The position numbers were made by a program, and so were the translations under genes. The notes beneath the pieces are model-generated. The model was not told where the DNA came from. It searched no databases and saw only the letters and a list, made by a program, of their open reading frames with translations. DNA of 47,420 nucleotides from Emiliania huxleyi CCMP1516 (lineage: Eukaryota; Haptophyta; Isochrysidales; Noelaerhabdaceae): assembly GCF_000372725.1 (NCBI RefSeq), contig NW_005197198.1, forward strand, positions 191,876 through 239,295, written 5' to 3'. Of this stretch, positions 11,130-23,470 are shown one piece after another (position 1 is the first letter of the stretch; every line of letters begins with the position of its first letter).

Positions 11130-12711
11130 GCGGGCCCAATTTTTGCTCAGATGCACCTCCGAATTCGAAATCGCGTCCTCACGCTTAGCGCTTGGTGTGC
11201 GTCCGTTTTTCGTCACGGGTTGCGAACACCAGAACCAAAACACCCAAACATGCAAACAACCCAAAGGACAGACTAAATGTACACTGCAACAGATACGAGA
11301 TAGTATCCGAGAGCCAAACTAACAATTTGTATCGACATTCCCCCGTGTGGCTGGAGTGCGCGCAACACGGGCAGGAGGGGCGCAAGAGTATGGAGGAGAT
11401 GCTCCATGAGAATCGCGATCTGCTCGCGTACGAAGAGGAGGATGGAGCGACGGCGATGGAGGCGGCCGAGACACAGGCGTGCCATGTAGCGACTGCCACA
11501 CAGAGGTAGTAGCAGTGGTAGCGGCGGAGGGGGGAGACGTGGGCATAAGCACTAGGACGGAGAAGGCGGTGCGAAAGACGCGACGGGCCGGGCAGAGGAC
11601 GCGGCGGACTGAGGGAGGCGGCGAGGGAGGAAGAGCGGGCGATGCGGGGGACGAGTGGACGCGGGATCAGGCTCTTAGACTGGCTGCAATGCTGCGGGGC
11701 ACGATGACGGGGAGGAACGGCGGAGGAGGGGGCGCAGAGGGCGGGGAAGGTGAGAAGGAAGACGAGAGGGGCACGGGACGGTGGGCTGCGAGGGCGCGCC
11801 CACGGTACTACCTTGCCCACAGCAACACCCAATCGCACGTAGTGCGATGGGGGCGGTTGCTGGAGGGGGGGGGGGGGTGCGGGGGGAGGCAGCGAGAGCG
11901 CGACGCCACTGCCGCAACGGCGCAAGACGGAACGGCCTTAGACATCCACACCAGGCAAGCCAAGGGACACAGGGTACAGCAACAACCCGACCCAAGGGTC
12001 AATTCACAGCCACAACTGTGAACGGTGACTCTCTGCGTCAAAACGCTCTACGCGGAGAGCGAGTCGTAAGGCAAGCTGGCACTCTCCTCGTCCGCTCGCG
12101 CTTGCCGCGCCGCATTGCGCCCGACTATGCCGCCGCGAGCTGCACGCCTAGACCCCCGCGCCGCCTATTGCTCACGGAATCCGCCGCACCTCCTCACCAC
12201 CCCCACCACGCGATGCGCCCTCGATCGCCGCGCGAGCGGCTGACCCCCCTCGGCCTCGCACCGCCTGCCTACTCCCGCTCGCAGGTACAGCCGCTGCCAT
12301 CGAGGAGGTCGCGAGACGCGTCCGCTGCTGCCCATTCCCCACCCTTGTCCCGCGCGACCGCACCTCCCTCTCTTCTGGCAAGAGAGCGACCCGCTCTCGC
12401 TTGCTCCAGTCCGCGCGCCGAGGACGCGAGAGAGCGTGCCGGCGGCCTCGTCTCGACGCTCACGCCGCGACGTGTTGCCCGTAGGCGCGGCTCTCCCCTC
12501 TCCGGCTCGCTCTCTCTTCCCATTCAGCATGCCCTTGAGCAGCACTATTTTTGTGCACAGCCTCATACACACCCCATGTCCATGTACCAATATACCCCCA
12601 ATCATCTCCACAGTGTTTTTTGACCCTCGTTCACATGGCCGTGATCCCATCGACTCGTTCCTCACTTTCCCGTCTTACAACTTTCCTCCATAGGAACTCA
12701 TTCGACCGCCT
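11130..12711. other. Intergenic, purine-rich then pyrimidine-rich
   Basis: From about 11350 to 11800 the + strand is rich in G and A; from about 12100 to 12540 it is rich in C and T. Long open frames here are low complexity and unsupported. A G run lies at about 11866-11878. The end of the stretch is the presumptive promoter side of the gene at 12712. Confidence 0.45.
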
Positions 12712-15700
12712 ATGCTCGACAAGCTCAAACTCGAGTTCGTGCCGGCCGACGGTAATCGGCTCGCTATCAAGATCTCTCCACCTCCGCCGCCGCCGCGTGC
12801 CGACAAGCAGGCGCGTGTTTGCGCGCAGTGAAACTGCGCTCCCACGAGACCTTGACTTATCCTCTCGCCCTCTGGCTGTCACAGGCGTCGCTGGCGGGCA
12901 ACACGACCGCTGTCGGAGCCAAGGCCGCCAGCATCCAGTCCAAGGGCGAGCCCGCTTCGCTCGAGGACGGCATCCAGCCCAAGGGCGAGCCCGCTTCGCT
13001 CCAGTCCGAGAGCAAGCAGCCCGCTTCGCTTGAGGACGTCGGCGTCGTGCTTGCGTCGTCGGCACGCGCTTCGCTCGACTCCTGCGCCGACTCGCGGCGC
13101 CTCACGTACTCCATCGCCGATCCGTCGCCGCTCTCGTCCGTCATCGACGCTGCCGGAGGCAAGGCCGACGGCATCTCGTCCGAGAGCGGGCCCGCGTCGC
13201 TCAAGGACGTCATCGGCGACGGCGGCGGGACGCCCGTCGCGTCCGAGGGCGAGTCTGCGCCGATGGCTCCCGTGCTCCTCGAAGATGAGGTGCGTGCGCT
13301 CGCCCGGATCAACATAATCCGCCAAACACCTGCGTAGCTCCCTCGGCCACAGGCGTGCGGCACCAAGGTAGCCCTCGCGAAGGACATCCCCGTGGCAGAG
13401 TCTGGCGCGGAGGCCTCCCTCAAGGAGGTCCCCAAGAAGGACCTGACCGCGTTCGACTCTGCCAAGGCCGTGTCTGCCGCCCACGAGCCGAGCGCTTTCG
13501 CCGACTGGACGACCCCGTCGAACCCGCGCCGCAACAACGGGCGCGAGGGTGAGGCCAAGGAGTCTCCAGAGAAGAAGCTCGCCACGGCGGTGAGTTTCTC
13601 TCAGCGCGTGCACACACCTCACGGGTGTAGCGGGAATCCCACGGGCGGTTCTCCTATCGGCCCTTTGCCTCTCGCACATGCGCAGGGCATCGACGAGTGG
13701 AAGACCGGTTGCAAGGGCGAGCCCAACCTGGTCGACTGCTCCAAGAGCACCACCCCGATCGACCCACCGACGGCCCCCAGCGGCGTCACCAAAGAAGATC
13801 CGGCTCTCGAGCCGGCGGCGGCCGGCGACGCGCCGCTGCCGTCGATGAAGGAGTTCCCGGCGGCGCGCACCTTGGATGCATTCTGCGCCGTGCGTCTGCC
13901 GACCCACCCCTTGACCCCCCACCTCTTTCATTGCGTAGGGCGACGCCGACCGGACCGTCTCGGCCAAGGAGTCTCCGGGGGTGAAGCCCGCCACGGCGCC
14001 GATCGCCTCGCACGCTTCGGTGCACGCGCAGAGCCTCAACTATTCGACGCACCCACCGCTTGCGCGTGCGCAGGGCATCTCCGGCTGGACCAACCCGTCG
14101 AAACTGCGCCGCAAGAAGGCGCGCAAGGGCTCGTCCGCCCGGGTCGGCCGCGTCGAGAGCGTCTTCTGGGTCGGCGGCAAGAACCGGTTCGGGGCCCTGC
14201 TCGGAACGAACGGCAACGAGGACGTCGGTGGCGGCGGCAAGGTGGCCCACAAGGCGCGGCCGCCCCGCGGCTCCACGCCGCCGACCACGGACTCGGTGCG
14301 CGCCGCCTGCACACATATGCGGCCTCCGCCCCCGTTTGCCGCGCACACGGCCAGTCTCGCGCCCTCCTGTTCAGGGCATGGTCGAGACGGCCACAGTTCC
14401 CACGCTGGACAGCTCCGTCTCTGCCTCCGGCCGGTTCTCGTGGCCCAAGCTCTGCCCGTCCTACAACTTGCTCCGCCTCTTTGCCAGCCTGGCGCTGATC
14501 TGCCTCGGAGCCGCGTTTGCGCACTCCTCGTACTCTGCCACCGCCGCGCCTCTCGCGACCGTCGCAAAGCCGTTCACGCCGGCATCGCCCAACGGCTTCT
14601 GCGAGGTTGGCGGCATCGACACCAGCTCGTTTGTAGCCATCGTGTCGTCGGAAAGCGTGCCTGCCGACCACCCGGTGCGTGCTCGCTCGCGCGTGCTAGT
14701 ATCCCCACCGCGCCAGCTCGTGACTAACAGCCCGCGCGCTGATCAGGGCGGACGCGACGAGGGGCGCTCGTGGGAAGCACTGATGGACGAGATCGGCGAG
14801 GCAGTGGGCGAGCCGTTGCACCTAATTGGCGAGCCGCTGGCGTCCGTCAAGGAAATTTACGAGAAGCAGCCGGTGAGCGCCCCTCTGGCTTTTTGTGTGT
14901 GCGAGCTTTGTAACCCGCTGACGGAACGATTGCCTGTTTGCGAGGCCGAGGCCGACTTGGAGACCGCCCCGGCCTCGCGCAACAGCATGGAGCGCAAGGG
15001 CGAGCCTGAGATCGACCTCGTCGGTCCCGTCTACAGCAACAGGACGGGGATCATCGCTCGGGGACGCGACACCGTCTTGCCCGTGAACGACACGTCGCCC
15101 GAGTTGCGGCCCGCCGACGCTGGGAAGCCTGGGATGCTGGAGGTGCGGAAGCTGGTCGAGACTGGCCTCGGCGCGCCCGTCGCTAGCATGCACGCCGGTG
15201 GCGAGTGGCGGGCGAACGACAGATTGACGGACGCTTCTCGAGTCCCAACCAAGGACCTCTTCCTCCAGCGTTGCCGGGCCATCGAACCTCTTCTCGCGGC
15301 CACGCTTGAGGAGCCGGCGTGGCCTGCAGAGGTCCGTGCCGCTCAGAGTTCCGACTCGAACGCGGTCGAGTCAGATATCTTCTCGGTCTCAAGTGTGTGC
15401 GCCGACTGGCAGCCGCACTGCGCCGCCCCTGCGTGGCACGTGGAGCCTCGCCACGCGCTCACCGACGAGCTTAACAAGACCGACAAGCCGCCCGCGGACC
15501 CACCGGCCGACGTGCGCTCCATCGAGCTGCCCTCCCCGTTCCACTTTCCCTCCACGAGCGGAACCTCTTCTTCCGCGCCTGGCCGCGCCCGGCAGCGCGG
15601 TCAGCTTTTGGCCGCCTTGTTCTTGCTGCTTGGAGCGTGCTGGTGCGGCGTGCTGCTCTCGGTGCGGAGGAGCACCTCCAAGCGCCTCGTGCGGTGCCGG

Positions 15701-18700
15701 ACGGGGTCGAGGCGCGGCGCGTGGCTGATTCTCGTCGCACTGCTCCCGCTGGCGTATGCACCGTCGCCCTCTCCGCCCCCACCCCCGCCTCTACCGCCGC
15801 TCCCCACCGGCTTCGTCGCCGCGTCGAGCGAGGCTAAGCTCCGCTCCCTGATCACGGAGGCTGCTACTTCGCAAGCCAACGTCGCAATCTACCTGCCGTC
15901 CAGGGCAGACTTCAAGCTGGGCAGCCAGATCATCTGTACCTCCAGCATCAAGGTGACTGTCGCGAGCAGCGGCGAGGGCGCGACGCTCGACGGCCAGGGA
16001 TGGACCGGGCTCTTTTCCCTTTCGGGCGGCTGCAGCCTCACCCTGCGGGGGCTGACCCTCGTCAACGGGTGGGCGGCGCAGGGCGGCGCTGTGTACGCGA
16101 ACGGCGCAGGCGACGTTGAGATCATCGACTCGACGGTCAGAGACTGCTCGGCTAAATACGTGCGCCGTGTAGAGCTAGCCGCACTCCAGCAGCGCCGCAC
16201 GGCAGCGGGGCGAGAGATAGAGAGGGCCACGGCTGACTCACCCCGCTCTCTCCTCGCAACCGCAGCGCGGCGGCGTTGTCTACGCCCAACCGTACTACGC
16301 GGTTAGCAGCGGTGCGGTCTCGATCATCGGCTCGAATCTGACGAGCTGCTCTGCTGGCTGGGTGCGCCGCGTAGAGCTAGCCTCCCTCCAGCAGCGCCGC
16401 ACGGCAGCGGGGCGAGAGATAGAGAGGGCCACGGCTGCCTCACCCCGCTCTCTCCTCGCAACCGCAGCGCGGCGGCGTTGTCTACGCGAGGGAAAGCGGT
16501 GCGGTCTCGATAAGCGGCTCGAACGTGTCGAGCTGCTCTGCTGGCTGGGTGCGCCGCGTAGAGCTAGCCTCCCTCCAGCAGCGCCGCACGGCAGCGAGGC
16601 GACAGTGGAGAGCGCCACGGCTGCCTCACACCCCGCTCTCTCCTCGCAACCGCAGGAGGGCGGCGTCGTCTACGCGTCTGATCGCAGCGGTGCAGTCTCG
16701 ATAATCGGCTCGAACGTATCGGGCTGCTCGGCTGGCGAGGTGCGCCGCGTAAAGCTAGCCGCATTCCAGCAGCGCCGCACGGCAGCGGGGCGAGAGATGT
16801 AGAGGGCCACGGCTGCCTCACCCCGCCCTCTCCTCGCAACTGCAGTTCGGCGGCGTCGTCAGCGCGCTGAACAGCATCTCCCTTTCCATCGCGGGTATCG
16901 CTTTCATCGACAACAGAGCGGACAGGTCAGGCTCGGTGCTGTACCTTTCAAACACGCCCTCCTCGATCAGCGACGCCTCCTTCACCGGCAACACCGCTGG
17001 CGACGACAAGACGATACAGACCGACAAGCCGATAGACTGGGACTGCCGCTTGGGCAGCTGGATGCCGACCGAGGGCGCCTTTAAGGGCGACTTCAGCGTC
17101 CCCGAGTGCAACCTCTGCCCTGCTGGCTACTACGGGAACAGGAGCGGCCTCACCAACTCCTCCTGCGATGGTGCGTGTAAGCGAGGCCACTTTTGTCCCA
17201 AGGGCACAGCGGAACCGCTCCCGTGTGCTCCGGGTTTCTACATGCCCGTGACGGGCGCAGCCAGTGCCGAGTCGTGCCTCCCTTGCTCTCCGGGGACGAG
17301 CCAGTCCACAGCCGGCACGGACCGTCCCTGCGACGAGTGTCCTCCCGGCACGTTCGCCGATCAGCTCAACGCCACCAGCTGCACCGACTGTCCCGCGGGA
17401 AGCTTCTGCCCGAAGACAGGCACCATCCAGCCCCTCGACTGTGCCGCAGGGCAGTACCAGAACCTCACCGGCCAGGCTGCGTGCATGCAGTGCCCTGCTG
17501 GCGAGTTCCAGGCGGAGCGCGGACAGACGGCATGCGACACGTGTGAAGCGGGTGGATACTGCAAGGCTACAGATGACTGCGGTGGCGGCTTCACGCTTTG
17601 CCCTGCGGGAAGCTACAACGAGAAGACTGGCAGCAGCTCACCCGACGCCTGCCAGCAGTGCCCCCTCGGAACCTCTAGCCCGATCGCCGGCGCAGTCAGC
17701 AGCGAGACGTGCGCGAGCTGCCGTGCTGGGACTTTTGGCGGCAAGCCCGGGCTGAGTGAGTGCACGGACTGCCCTGCCGGCAGTTATCAGAACGACACGG
17801 GCGCGACGTCCTGCCGCGACTGCGAGCAGGGCAGCTACTGCGCCAAGGGCGCGTCGGCGCCGCTGCCTTGCGACGCGGGTACCTACTCGGACAAGACGGA
17901 CCTCACCGCCGCCTCGCAGTGCGTCGACGCCTCGCCGGGCCACTTTGCCACCACCGGCTCGACGCAGCAGACGCCGTGTCGCGAGGGTAGCTTCGCCGCC
18001 AAGGCGCGCAGCGAGGCCTGCGAGCTGTGCGGCCAGGGCTACTACCAGAGCGAGCCCGCCGCCGCCGCCTGCGTCCGCTGCGCTGCTGGCAAGTTTTGCC
18101 CGGTGGGGTCGTCGCGCGAGCTGGACGCGCAGTGCTCGCCTGGCACGTACGCCAACGCGACGGACGCCGACGGCGACCCCGAGTGCCTCGCCTGCCCCGC
18201 CGGCTCGTCGTGCGCGGGAGGCGGCGCCGCGCCTGCCGTGTGCTCTCCGGGAACCGCAGCCACGCCTGCTCAAGGCCAGTGCACCGTCTGCAGCCTCGGT
18301 ACGTACCAGCCGGACTCCGGAGCCGCGGGCTGCCTCGAGTGCGCGCTGGGTACGTTCTGTCCCAAGGGAAGCAGCGCTCAGCTGCCGGCGACCTGTCCCG
18401 CGGGCTTCTACAACGGGAAGGCGTCCTCCACGCTGGAGAGCCTCGACGATTGCGTCGGTTGCGCGCCTGGCAGCTTCTGCGCCGGCGGCGCCGCGCAGCC
18501 AGCGCCTTGCGCTCCAGGCAGCATCGCCCCCTCGGCTAATATGTCCGCGTGTGAGCTGTGTCCGATCGGACGCTTCGCAGCCTCCTCCACCGAGTGCGAG
18601 GAGTGCGAAGCGGGCGCATACGCTGCGAGCGAGGGCCTCTCGCAGTGCACCCCCTGCCCTTACCCTACCGGCTCCGACAGCGGCGACGTCACCTGCTCCA

Positions 18701-21516
18701 TCTGCAAGGAGGGCTTCTACTTGAAGGACGCGAGCGCCCTTCCGGCCGACGTCTTCCAGAATCCGACCGAGTACTGCAAGTCGTGCCCGCCGCACGCCAA
18801 ATGCAGCGCCGGCACCACTCTCGCGTCCCTCGGCGTGGACGTCGGCTTCTGGCGCGCCTCTTCTACAACCTCGGAGCTTCACCGCTGTGACTCAGAGACG
18901 TGCTCTGGTGGCTCCGGCCAGCCCTCCCGCCGCCGCCGCCTCGCCGACGGTGATGACGACCCGTACTGCACCGCCGGCCACACCGGCCCGCTCTGCGAGG
19001 TCTGCGTCGCGGACTCGGACTACTTTAGCTCTGCCGAGGGGCGCTGCGTCGCCTGCCCCTCGACGGCTCGCTCCGTCGGCGTCTTCCTCGGCTTTGTCAT
19101 CCTCATCGCCGTGCTCGCCGCCGCCTATGCTGGGCTCCGTCGCCTCCCCTTCTCCCGCCGCCTCCGGAGGCGGGCCGCCCGCATCGAGTCCGAGGTCGGC
19201 CTGCAGCCCAAGTTCAAGATCGTCGTCAGCTTCTACCAAGTGAGCAGCATCCTCGGCCTCGTCTACGGCGTCCGCCTCGATGAGCACTTTACGCGCTGGC
19301 TCGACGTGCTCAAGCTGTTCAGCCTGGACCTGTTCGACGTGGCCATCCCCGGCCGCTGCATCGGAGCCATGAGCACGCGGCTGCTCGTCGCGGGCCTCTG
19401 GCCGTACGGCGCTGTCACCTTCGTGTCGCTCGCCATTGTGGCCGTGGCGGCGGTCCTCAATGTCAAGCAGAGGCAGGCATTTGACCGTCAGCTGCTCGGC
19501 CGCCTCCTTTACTGGGCGATCCTCATCTTCTACCTCGTGCTTCCCTCCGTGTCGCGCTCCATCTTCAGCGCAAGGCTGTGCGAGTCCTTTGGCTACGACG
19601 ACGCGACAGGCCAGCGCATCAGCTACCTGCTCGCCAACCCGTCGCTCACGTGCGACGCCGGCCCGGCGTGGGACGACGAGACGAGCGGACTCGCGCCGTA
19701 CTTTTGGGCCTTCTTCGCCCTCTGGCCCGTCCTCGTGCCGCTCGGCTTCTTGGCGCTGCTGCTCCGCGTCCGCAAGCCCGTGGCTGCGCAGCGCGCAACG
19801 CCGCTCTCTCGTGCGACGAGCTTCCTCTGGAGGGACTACTCCGCCGGCTTCCTCTTCTGGGAGGTGCTCGACCTGGTCCGCAAGATCTTCCTCACCTCGA
19901 TGGTGCTCTTCATCGACCAGGAGTATGGCTCCCGCAAGCTGCTGCGCACCGTGGTCGCCGGCATTGTCTCTGCCATGTTTCTCACCCTTTTAGCACTCGC
20001 CCGCCCCTACCGGCGCTCCGACGACCTCTGCCTCGCGTGCATCGCCAACTTGCTCCTCACCTGCTGCTTCGCGTCGGGAGTGGTCATCCAGGTCCGCGAT
20101 GGCACTTGTCTTCCTCGCCGTCCCTCTCTCCCTCTCTCCGCGCAACCTCACACCACCCGCTCGCCCCTCCGCCGCAGCTGTGCGACAGCACCGCGTACGA
20201 AGACATGTGCTACGACCTCGTTGGCTACAAGACCTCACGCGGCGCCACCACCTTTGTCGTCGTCCTCACCGCGGTCATGCTCGCCGTCTCGCTAGCCGTC
20301 ATCCTCGTATCGGCGGTCAGCGCCTCGAGGGCGAAGACCATGCGGCTCGTCTCGTCGAAGCGCGAGCCGATGCGTGACGGCATCACCCTCGCCGACGGCC
20401 AGGAGTGGCATCTCTTCCTCAGCCACGTTTGGAGCACGGGGCAGGTTTGCCACTTCCTTGCCCCACCGCTTTGCGTGTGTGGTAAAGGCACCTCACCTGC
20501 CTTTCCTTGTGTAGGACGCCGTCGCCGTCATCAAGAATGAGCTCTTGCAGTTCCTCCCTGGCTGCGAGATCTTCCTCGATGTTGACGACCTCAAGAATAT
20601 CGGAGAGCTGGAGGCGTACATTGGGCGCTCGCAGGTGGTGCTCTGCTTCCTGTCGCGGGGCTACTTGCGCTCGACGAACTGCTTGCGAGAGATCCGCGCG
20701 GCGCTGGAGATGGGCAAGCCGCTCGTGCTCGTCCACGAGGCAGACCCGGCCAAAGGCGGGGGCACGCTCGCCGAGCTGCGATCCGAATGCCCCGAGGAGC
20801 TGCGGGCCGCCATCTTTGACGCCGGCTGGCCGATGACGGTGTGGCATCGGATCGAGGCCTTCCAGCACATCTCGCTCAAGGTCATCGCCGAGGCGCTGCT
20901 GCTGAAGACGCCAAAGTACGCAGGCGAGAACGAGCTGCCCCTGTGCATCCCTGGCGAGGTCCGAGCCGTCGACCTCGCCTTCCCCAAGCCGGTGGTTCTC
21001 TGGGCCTCGACTTTGAACGCCGGGGCGCGAGATCTCGCCGATGCGGTCGCGGCGGCCGTGGCTGGCGGTATCTCTGTCACCGACGCGATTCCCTCGCGCC
21101 TCTCCTCGCTGCCTCGCTCGAGCGACAGCGACGGCGACGAGGCGACGCACATGCTGCTCTACCTGAACAGGTCGACGTGGGCCGGCGAAGGCGCCGAGGC
21201 GCTCGCAGAGCAGGTGCGCGCCGCGCGCGAGGCCAGGCTGCCGATCGTCATGGCGCACGAGAACGACGTCGAGCGCGCCGGCTGCATCTTTGGCCACTTT
21301 TTCGAGGTGACTCCGCGCGACCTGATTGCCGATGGGCTGTACAACGACCTCGCCGTCGGCTGCCACGCGGACCCGCACCGCCAGGTGTCACTCGCTCTGC
21401 TCGCACAGGCGCTTGGAGCGACCAAGCGGACGGCTCAGTCACGCGTGCTCCGCGCCACTCTCGCTCGAATGACGCAGACCCGCGGCTCCTCGAATGGCGA
21501 CGACCTTGTGGTTTAG
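12712..21516 (+). CDS. TIR-domain membrane receptor with beta-helix and Cys-rich ectodomain (gene B)
   Basis: I model 15 exons: 12712-12810, 12885-13289, 13353-13589, 13686-13889, 13939-14019, 14074-14295, 14375-14674, 14747-14872, 14945-16159, 16266-16361, 16468-16548, 16656-16739, 16846-20091, 20178-20444 and 20515-21516. All introns are phase 0 and GT-AG except the first (GC-AG). The product is about 2554 aa. Order: low-complexity N-terminus; hydrophobic segments near 447-466, 779-798 and 818-830; Pro-rich linker 831-845; beta-helix to about 1100; ephrin-receptor-like Cys repeats about 1138-1780; 8-9 membrane helices from about 1793; TIR domain from about 2208 (EWHLFLSHVW, FLDVDDLKNIGELEAYIG, LSRGYLRSTNCLREI) with the Glu at the catalytic position; then a second TIR-like unit (LLYLNRSTW, MAHENDVERAG) lacking that Glu. 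The first exon and the 54-nt intron 5 are the least certain parts. Confidence 0.82.
16160..16845 (+). repeat. Four near-identical 106-107-nt introns alternating with single-coil exons
   Basis: Introns 16160-16265, 16362-16467, 16549-16655 and 16740-16845 all begin gtgcgccg, share agcgccgcacggcagcg and end in ctcctcgcaac(c/t)gcag. The exons between them (32, 27 and 28 codons) each encode one beta-helix coil of the form GGVVYA...GAVSI.GSN...CSAG. The unit is an exon-plus-intron tandem duplication. Confidence 0.93.
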
Positions 21517-21747
21517 TCCGGTCAGCGACGCCCTATCCATCCTATGTTCTTCTCTCGCTCTTCCCTCCGCCCTTGCCTTGGTCTTGTCGTGAACAGGCGC
21601 TTTATCCACCCTATATTCTTCTCTCGTTCCTCTGCCCGTGCCTTGGTCGTGTCGTTGTTTCGTACCCATGTCTGGATGGCGATCGAAGCTGCCTTCCCCA
21701 CTACCTGCAGTTCCCTCGTCACAGTTCACCCTCGAGGGTATGTTGCA

Positions 21748-21789
21748 GAGAGAGGATTTTTAGCAATACCAAACAACTCTAACACGCTT

Positions 21790-21829
<40 letters not shown>

Positions 21830-21830
21830 A
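21748..21830 (-). repeat. Dispersed repeat R1 copy 2, followed by (CA)n
   Basis: Positions 21748-21785 are the reverse complement of 1459-1495. A CA dinucleotide run of about 35 nt follows at about 21790-21828. Confidence 0.75.
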
Positions 21831-21844
21831 CCGCTCACCCACGC

Positions 21845-21975
21845 GCACCGGGCCTTGCACTTTAAATGCCGTGGGGCTCCTGTCGTTAGACGTGGAGACG
21901 CGAGGGTCGCCCCCCCTTGCCCCACCACCTCGTGTGTGTGGAGAAGTCTACCTTACCTTACCTTACCTTTTGTGT
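21845..21975 (+). repeat. Dispersed repeat R2, copy 1
   Basis: Contains aaatgccgtggggctcc, gagggtcgcccccccttgcc and a (TTACC)n run at its end. The reverse complement of the same sequence lies at 33730-33872 inside an intron. The 5-bp end repeat is also conserved, so the unit is a short mobile element with a fixed order of parts. Confidence 0.75.
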
Positions 21976-22369
21976 TGTCCACATGCATCTCTCTCTCTCT
22001 CTGAAAATGAAGATTTTGATGTATGACTGACTGACTACACCATGTCCGGTGCCATCAAAAGACAGTCTGATGGACCCGTTTCAACAGCCCAACGCGATTT
22101 TTGAAAGAGAATTTTTAGAGGTAGTCGTCGTTGAGCACTTGAGCACTTGATAGGGTCGATTCCGCATGGTACGGGACCCCTAGATCGTCTCGCCCACCCT
22201 CACTGGTGTGTTCATTGGGGGGGGTCATAACGAGTAGTCGTCTCAGTAGTGTCCTGTCAGGGCGTCCCCTGTCGGTCGAGCAACGTCTGTCGGACAGTAG
22301 GAGAGAGTGCGTCGTGTGTCGTGGGGATCAGTCCTGTCTGAGTAGGGGAGAGACGGAGAGGAGAGTCAT

Positions 22370-22560
22370 TGAGCCTTGGCACCAGCCGGGCAGTGGGTTT
22401 GGCCTTGGCATCAGCCGGGCATGTTGTTGAGTTGGCCTTGGCATCAGCCCTGGCAGGCGGGCACGCGGGAAATGCACACAGGCGCCAAAGGGGCGCAGCA
22501 CCGACCTAACCCGTCGGAGGTGGGGGGAAGGGAGTCCCCCGGGTCCTGCGTGAGCGCGAG
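22370..22560 (-). repeat. Dispersed repeat R3, copy 2
   Basis: Reverse complement of the sequence at 10735-10925, with repeated ccttggcatcagcc words and a gcgccaaaggggcgcagcac end. Confidence 0.7.
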
Positions 22561-22639
22561 AGTAACCCCAAGAGGGATGAAGATGAGCGCGGTGCGCGCA
22601 GGGGTCGGCGTGGAGGGCGATGAACGCGCCGCACGGGGC

Positions 22640-23470
22640 GCCGCCTCACCGGCCCTCGCCAAGGCCGCCAAAGTGGCGCAGAGTTTGTTTCATATTAACA
22701 TCGAAGGCTATAAAGCTCATGTGTCTCGCGCGTTATAATATTTAAACACGTGGGCACAAGAAGGGGAAGTGTGGGGACACGCGTCGATTAACTTCTCGAC
22801 GATGCTCGAGGTAATCGATTTCGATCTGGATAACTGCTATGTCATTACGTATGACGGACGCTTGCTGAAACAAGCCCGCGGAATTCCAATGGGGAGTGCG
22901 CTATCGCCACCACTGGCGATCTAGGGACTCTTGCGTGGATGGAGCACGAGTGGATGCAAACGCTCGAAGATGATGCGCAAGCGCGTTTCCGTATGAAGCG
23001 CTACATGGACGATGTGATCACGGTGACTACCAAAGACGATAGCGCATGGGATGTCGATCGTTTCCGGGAGGATTTCCGTCGTTCTGAGTGCTACTGGGCG
23101 CCTTTGAAGCTGGAGGCAGCCGATAACGCTCATTTTTTAGAGACGGCTCTCGAGCTCGACGCGAACGGAGGTTTCCGGACGAGACTCAAGAACGTCAATG
23201 AGGGCTGCGAGAGAGAGCCTCGGGTGTGGCGCTACCATCGCTGGGATAGCTTCACATGCGCGAAGATGAAAGAGGGAATAGTCGTTGGATGCCTGCTCAA
23301 GGTGAGTGCTATGGCGAGCGATGACGAGGGGTTCGCGCTCAGCGTGACGAGCAAACTCAGGGAGTTCATGGCGCTCGGATACCCTGCACACGTGCTCAAC
23401 GGGGTGATATCGGGCGCGCGTTTGCTCGGACAAAGGACGAACGGCTCCTACGAGCAAGACAGTGTTCGCA
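22640..23470 (+). pseudogene. Penelope-like reverse transcriptase remnant
   Basis: The frame through 22640-22920 reads ...LFHINIEGYKAHVSRAL, a TAA stop at about 22736, then NTWAQEGEVWGHASINF and the palm signature GIPMGSALSPPLA. A one-base frameshift near 22920 leads into the next frame with WMEHEWMQTLED, the catalytic KRYMDDVIT and FLETALELDANGGF. PMGS-x-LSP followed by a Y-x-DD box is the arrangement of Penelope-like elements. With one stop and one frameshift, no N-terminal part and no visible GIY-YIG endonuclease, the copy is dead. It could alternatively be a related non-LTR type. Confidence 0.68.

Noticed and set aside
11185..11925. 246-aa minus-strand frame
   Set aside because: Low-complexity Pro/Ser/Arg sequence in a strongly purine-biased stretch. 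No domain, start context or neighbour supports it.
14060..14375. Frame 2 reading through exons 5-6 of the TIR receptor
   Set aside because: Only the part after 14375 is coding in this frame. The Arg-rich start is out of frame with the exons that keep phase 0.
16160..16845. Regular repeat-spacer pattern that could suggest a CRISPR array
   Set aside because: The repeats are 106-107-nt GT-AG introns and the spacers are in-frame exons of a eukaryotic gene.
21945..21972. (TTACC)n run as a telomere trace
   Set aside because: The unit is 5 bp, not a known algal telomere repeat, and it is the fixed end of dispersed repeat R2.
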